Under the pieces are notes generated by a model. The model worked only from the letters and a program-made list of their open reading frames with translations, made no database searches and had not been told where the DNA came from. From assembly GCF_000226115.1 (NCBI RefSeq), contig NC_016458.1, positions 9,157,501 through 9,221,500 of the forward strand: DNA of 64,000 nucleotides. Reading direction: 5' to 3'. Below, piece after piece: positions 60,146 to 64,000 of this stretch. Every line of letters begins with the position of its first letter. Position 1 is the first letter of the stretch. The position numbers were made by a program, and so were the translations under genes. Source of the stretch: Thermothielavioides terrestris NRRL 8126 (taxonomy: Eukaryota > Ascomycota > Sordariomycetes > Sordariales > Chaetomiaceae).

Positions 60146-61309
60146 ATGGACCAGTCACAGTTCACTCTCTTCCGCTATCTCCCTTCCGAGATCCGAGTGC
60201 AGATCTGGCTGGCCGTCCCGCGGCCGACGCGCGTCATCGGCCTGGTGATGTGCACCTTCTGCGGCGACGGCGTTCCTCCGGACCAGAATTGTGTCAACCT
60301 GAACCACCCGGACTGGCACTTCCGCTACGTCGTCCAGCCGCGCAGTGAGGCCGTCTTCCCGCCCCTGCACGCCTGCGCCGAGTCGCGCGAGGTGTGGCTG
60401 AAACACTACCACCGCCCGCCGCGCTACCTCGACGTGCCCGAGTACCTGCAGGACCCGCTCACCGGCATCACCGGCAGGCTGGAACGGCCCTACCGCATCC
60501 GCTTCGACGTGCCGTTCATCAGCTACGAGACCGACATCTTCGCCGTGTTCGACGAGTAGGTCTGCCGCACGGTGGTAGACGGCGGCCCGGGCGGCGGCGA
60601 CCGCTTCTGGACCTGCACCCCGTTCGACGCCTTCCACGGTCTGGACCGCACCCGCATCGAGCACGCCGGCGTGCACCCGGTGCCCGCGCAGGCTGACTTC
60701 CTCGACGCCCTCCTGCAGCTGGACGTGCTGAGCCTGCCGCGGCTGCGCGCGCTGACGCTGCTCACGCCGGGGCCCGACCCGCGCCGCGGCACCGGCTGGC
60801 TGAGCATGAACTGCCGGGACCTGGGCCGGAGCTCTTTCGAGTGCGAGCTGCGCGACGTGTCGCCGACCCAGCTCATGCGCCATCCGTTCTTCGGCACGCA
60901 CGCCCCGCGGCCGCTGGGGAACGCCACGCCGGCGCGCCGGCGGCCCCTCCGGCATGTGGTGCTCTACGCCAAAGCGCTGCTGTGGCACATCGCGCACAGT
61001 CAGCAGGGAGACGGCTTCTACCGTGTCGCGTGCCTGCTGCAGCCCGAGTACATGTTTGGCGATTCGACCGAGCCCTGCCCCCTCGCTGGGTTGGCTATGG
61101 CGTGGTGCAGCGCCAGGGGGCATACTCGGAGGGACATCCTCGATTGGAAGCCGCCCTTCCGTCTAGACGTGAAGCTCCTCTGTGAGAAGGGCATGGCCGC
61201 CGAGCTGGATCGAGTGGGATTGCTTGATGACGAGAGGACGAATTACGATGTTTTTGAGTGTTTCTTTAATCTTGAGAGTGCGGCAAGAGGAAGTTTCTTC
61301 CCCGCCTAA
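60146..61309 (+). pseudogene. 2EXR-domain protein interrupted by one amber codon
   Basis: A frame of 387 codons with a single TAG at 60557-60559. The start MDQSQFTLFRYLPSEIRVQIW matches the 2EXR domain, a large fungal family of unknown function (F..LP.EIR..IW). Relatives continue through a WLKHY/PRYLD-like helix to a conserved YETDIF segment, all present here. The amber follows at IFAVFDE. The frame then resumes without shift (VCRTVVDGG) for 250 codons with normal composition, including WSMxx-free helices such as FLDALLQLDVLSLPRLRAL. No GT-AG pair of sensible length can remove the stop. The first part alone (137 residues) would be a truncated 2EXR protein. A recent nonsense mutation, an error or readthrough are the options. 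Confidence 0.75.
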
Positions 61310-61448
61310 GGTAGCGAAGGAACACCACAGCGGTTACAGTTGAATAGCGGATGATAGAAGCTAGAAGAAACAGCGCCATGTTGACACGCTAACTGTGCTC
61401 ACATCCAGCGCCCCTCGGCGCTCGCCTCTCTCATTATCGCTTCCCTTC

Positions 61449-63521
61449 CTACATGAGGGAAGCCAGGAAAGCGTTAAAGTCGCCCACCACTCCGAGGCCC
61501 GTGACGCAGTCGTAACCGGCCACCGCCGTCCACCCGGGCGCGGTGGAGCCGTCGGGGAAGCGGCAACCGGCGCTGGTGCCGGCCTGGACGTCCCGCAGCA
61601 CGGCCCGCACCTTGTCAGCGTACAGCAGTGGGTTGAGCCAGCCGAGGCTGGGCTTGCCGGCGCGCATGCGCGCATCGTTGACCAGCGCGACCATGGCGGC
61701 CACGACGGGGGTGCTGGCGCTCGTGCCGAGCACCTGGGTGACGCTGCCGCCCATGACGATCTGGAAGCCGGCGCCGATGGCGCTGATGTCGGGCGTGGCG
61801 CGGCCCGACGCGTTGAACAGCGCCAGCCGCGCGTCGCTGGCGTTGGCCGCCAGCCCGGCCACGTACGCCGCCACCGCGCCCTCCTGCCACGCCGGCCGCG
61901 CGAACACGTCGCTGAACCCGCCCGCGCTGAACACCGCCCCGGCCACCGGCGGGCCCACGTTGTCCGTCGCGCCCACCGCCGTCACGTACGGACAGCTGCC
62001 GGGGAACGTGGGCACGAACCGCTTCGTCGTCCCCTCATCATCCACACCACCCCCGCCAGCAGCAGCAGCAGAAGCAGCAACAACACACTGCGTCTGCCCG
62101 GTACCCGCCGCGCCGCCGTCGCCGGTGGCGACCAGCACGCTCACGCCGCGGGCAGCCAGGGCCGCGAACAGGTCGCACACGCGCCGCGCATACGCGCGCG
62201 GCACGCTGGCCTCGTCGTCGGCGTAGCTGATGCTCAGCACGTGGGGCAGCGCGTCGTCAGGCCGCGCCAGCAGCGCCGTCAGGAACTCGAGGTACGGCTC
62301 GTTGTCGTTCGCAGCGCTGCTGTCGCCACCACCACCACTACTGCCGTCGCCACTACTGTCGTCGTCCGAGCCGTCCGAACCGTTTGATCCCGAGCCGACC
62401 GGCCGCCCCGTCGCCGGGTCCAGCTTGATCCCCCGCCCGCCCGTGCTGTAGTAGGTCACCTGCGCCGGGTAGCCGAGCGCGAGGGCGTACTGCACGTCCA
62501 GGGAGGCTTCGAGGCCGGCGACGGAGGGCGGGGACTGCGGGTTCGTGCCGTTGTTGAGCGGCTCGATGGTGAAGTTGGCTGCCGCGCTGCTGGGGGTGGT
62601 GGTGTTGGTGGTGGTGGTGGAGCTCCCCAAGAGGGAGGGGGCGTAGCGACCGAGGAACTCGGCCACGTCCGAGTAGAGCACCCATTGCTCGAGGAAGCCG
62701 GCGATGCCGAGGCGGACGGGGCTGGGCGGGGTGGATGGGGGCGTGTAGGTGATGTTGTAGAGCTGCTTGATGCAGTCCGGCACCGTGGCCGCGAGACAGG
62801 GGAGGTTGGGGGACGGGTTTTCGTTGCCGGGTACGCCGATGGGGGTGGGAGTCGAGGTTGGACGGCGGGATGTGGAATGACTGGTTGGGGTCGGAGCGTG
62901 GCTGGTGGGTTTGGGCTTCGGTCCCGGTCCGGTTCCGTGTCCCGGCTTTGGCTTGGGTTTGGGATGCCTATGGTGACCATGGTGCGGGCCCGGGCGCGGG
63001 GGCATGAAGTTGGTGAGAGGATGCACAAAGTCGATGTAGTCGCGCAGCGCGACTGGGATGGTGTACGATTTGGCCCGCAGCACGGGCGGCGCGTCGCTGC
63101 CGTTGTAGGCGTAGTATGCCAGGTCGGCCTGGAGCATTGACTTGACGGTCTGCGCAGTGGCTTCGAAGCTGAGCAAGCTGCCCTGGTTGTGGACGTCGCG
63201 GATCCCGCTCGATTTCAGCCAGGCGGAAACCGCGCGCGCTGCAGCATCCGCGGGCTGGCGGTGCTGCAGGACTTCACCACGGCTGAGATGCTGTCCGAAT
63301 TCGGGGTGGTCGGGATTCTGCCGCTGGTGCAGCTTGGCCTTCAGCTCTTGGATTCCGGGCTCCTTCAGTGCGACAAACAACGTGATCTTGTCCGAGGGGC
63401 CGGCGTAGCCGCGGAAACTCCAACCTAATGGTGTCCCCTGTACGTCCTCGAGGATGACGGTTGGGGTTGCGTGGACTGAGGCGGAGAGCCCGAGCAGGGC
63501 GACAGGGAGCAAGCACCTCAT
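61449..63521 (-). CDS. Secreted sedolisin-family (S53) serine-carboxyl peptidase
   Basis: A 690-residue single-exon preproenzyme related to fungal tripeptidyl-peptidases. Signal peptide: residues about 1-18. The Pro-kumamolisin domain (about 25-170) includes GWSFRGYAGPSDKITLFVALK and the SRGEVLQH region. A linker of about 60 Pro/Lys/His/Thr residues (about 175-235) follows. The catalytic domain has the sedolisin triad Glu338 and Asp342 (GLEASLDVQY) and Ser601 (GTSASTP), an ATGDGGA oxyanion loop and the C-terminal calcium site (DVQAGTSAGC, GYDCVTGLG). A 30-residue Gly/Ser/Asp insert (about 373-403) lies in a surface loop. Such enzymes work extracellularly at acid pH in protein breakdown. The TATA-like element at 63613-63619 lies about 95 bp upstream. 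Confidence 0.93.
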   Translation of the reverse strand: MRCLLPVALLGLSASVHATPTVILEDVQGTPLGWSFRGYAGPSDKITLFVALKEPGIQELKAKLHQRQNPDHPEFGQHLSRGEVLQHRQPADAAARAVSAWLKSSGIRDVHNQGSLLSFEATAQTVKSMLQADLAYYAYNGSDAPPVLRAKSYTIPVALRDYIDFVHPLTNFMPPRPGPHHGHHRHPKPKPKPGHGTGPGPKPKPTSHAPTPTSHSTSRRPTSTPTPIGVPGNENPSPNLPCLAATVPDCIKQLYNITYTPPSTPPSPVRLGIAGFLEQWVLYSDVAEFLGRYAPSLLGSSTTTTNTTTPSSAAANFTIEPLNNGTNPQSPPSVAGLEASLDVQYALALGYPAQVTYYSTGGRGIKLDPATGRPVGSGSNGSDGSDDDSSGDGSSGGGGDSSAANDNEPYLEFLTALLARPDDALPHVLSISYADDEASVPRAYARRVCDLFAALAARGVSVLVATGDGGAAGTGQTQCVVAASAAAAGGGGVDDEGTTKRFVPTFPGSCPYVTAVGATDNVGPPVAGAVFSAGGFSDVFARPAWQEGAVAAYVAGLAANASDARLALFNASGRATPDISAIGAGFQIVMGGSVTQVLGTSASTPVVAAMVALVNDARMRAGKPSLGWLNPLLYADKVRAVLRDVQAGTSAGCRFPDGSTAPGWTAVAGYDCVTGLGVVGDFNAFLASLM

Positions 63522-63559
63522 GGCTGGCTATGAAGGCCAGGATCCCGGTTGCCAGCCAG

Positions 63560-63582
63560 CTCTCTCTCTCTTTCTCTCTCTC
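63560..63582 (-). repeat. (CT/GA)n dinucleotide repeat in the sedolisin leader
   Basis: About 23 bases of CT repeat on the plus strand, interrupted once by TTT, read as GA in the presumed 5' untranslated region 40-60 bases before the ATG. Confidence 0.85.
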
Positions 63583-63612
63583 AGATGGGCAGTAGTGAAG
63601 ACCCGAGCGGAG

Positions 63613-63619
63613 TTATATG
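63613..63619 (-). promoter_or_regulatory. TATA-like element of the sedolisin gene
   Basis: CATATAA on the minus strand lies 92-98 bp upstream of the start codon at 63521. Confidence 0.5.
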
Positions 63620-64000
63620 AGGTTGGCAGGCCTTTCACGACGGGTTGGCGGCGGTTTCCTCCGCTGTCGCATAGCAAGACCCATCCCCGTCCCCAAGCAG
63701 GGCGGACTTGCCCGTCGGCGCAGCGCGACGCCAGCCCTATAGACATGGCGGGGCAAGTCTGTACTCGTGATTTACTTAAACTTGGCGCAATAAGCCAGGA
63801 ATTGACGGACCTTGGATCGCGGTGGGACCTGATCAAGAACAGTCAGCGTGATGTTCTGTGGCCACGTCCGAGCAATATCCCATTCAGCCGGAAACCTGGA
63901 GCCGGCCCAGCCCTGCTCGGCGCCACGCCTGATTGGGCCCCAATGGTTGCAGCGTTCCTGCTTCGATATTGGGTGCGCCCCGCGGGCTCCGTGCTTCTTC

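Larger units (their letters stand above)
63522..64000. other. Promoter side of the sedolisin gene, to window end
   Basis: It contains the GA/CT repeat leader and a TATA-like element of the minus-strand sedolisin gene. The last 350 bp show nothing recognisable. Confidence 0.55.

Overview
The window is nuclear DNA from a filamentous ascomycete, most likely a Sordariomycete and perhaps a member of the Sordariales/Chaetomiaceae. The lineage below class is inference. Evidence: genes carry short GT-AG introns of about 50-140 bp with CTGAC/TACTAAC-type branch sites. Coding sequence is GC-rich. The families are typical of such fungi: Zn2Cys6 regulators, P450s, a highly reducing polyketide synthase, a GH18 chitinase, a sedolisin, Rds1 and 2EXR. 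There is no operon structure. Introns were placed by eye from frame, splice consensus and family continuity; every spliced model given here closes in frame.

Layout. 0-9.4 kb: the 3' part of a Zn2Cys6-type regulator, a 3.1 kb gene-poor gap, a six-exon P450 of the ent-kaurene-oxidase/CYP68 type, and a small secreted Cys/Thr-rich protein. 9.9-18.8 kb: a coiled-coil/polyQ protein, a SET-MYND protein, an F-box/ankyrin-like protein and an Rds1/ferritin-like secreted protein. 19.7-23.2 kb: a CYP52-like P450 interrupted by one amber codon, then a D-2-hydroxyacid dehydrogenase. 24.8-28.5 kb: a 114-residue Cys/His/Asp-rich protein and a secreted GH18 chitinase. 28.5-32.5 kb holds no recognisable gene.

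32.5-48.7 kb looks like a compact polyketide locus: a Zn2Cys6 regulator (+), a ten-exon highly reducing PKS of 2598 residues (-; KS-AT-DH-MT-ER-KR-ACP) and a short-chain dehydrogenase (+). The simplest reading is that the regulator controls the PKS and the dehydrogenase modifies its reduced, methylated product. I do not recognise the product.

49.9-64 kb returns to general functions: a DUF3716-type protein divergent from an ASC-1/TRIP4-like zinc-finger protein, a very long Hst3/Hst4-like sirtuin, a small membrane protein with a mitochondrial-type N-terminus, a 2EXR protein with one in-frame amber codon, and a secreted sedolisin protease with low-complexity inserts. Short minisatellites, pyrimidine tracts and an A67-G9 homopolymer lie between genes. 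No CRISPR array, intact transposon or convincing tRNA/rRNA gene was seen.
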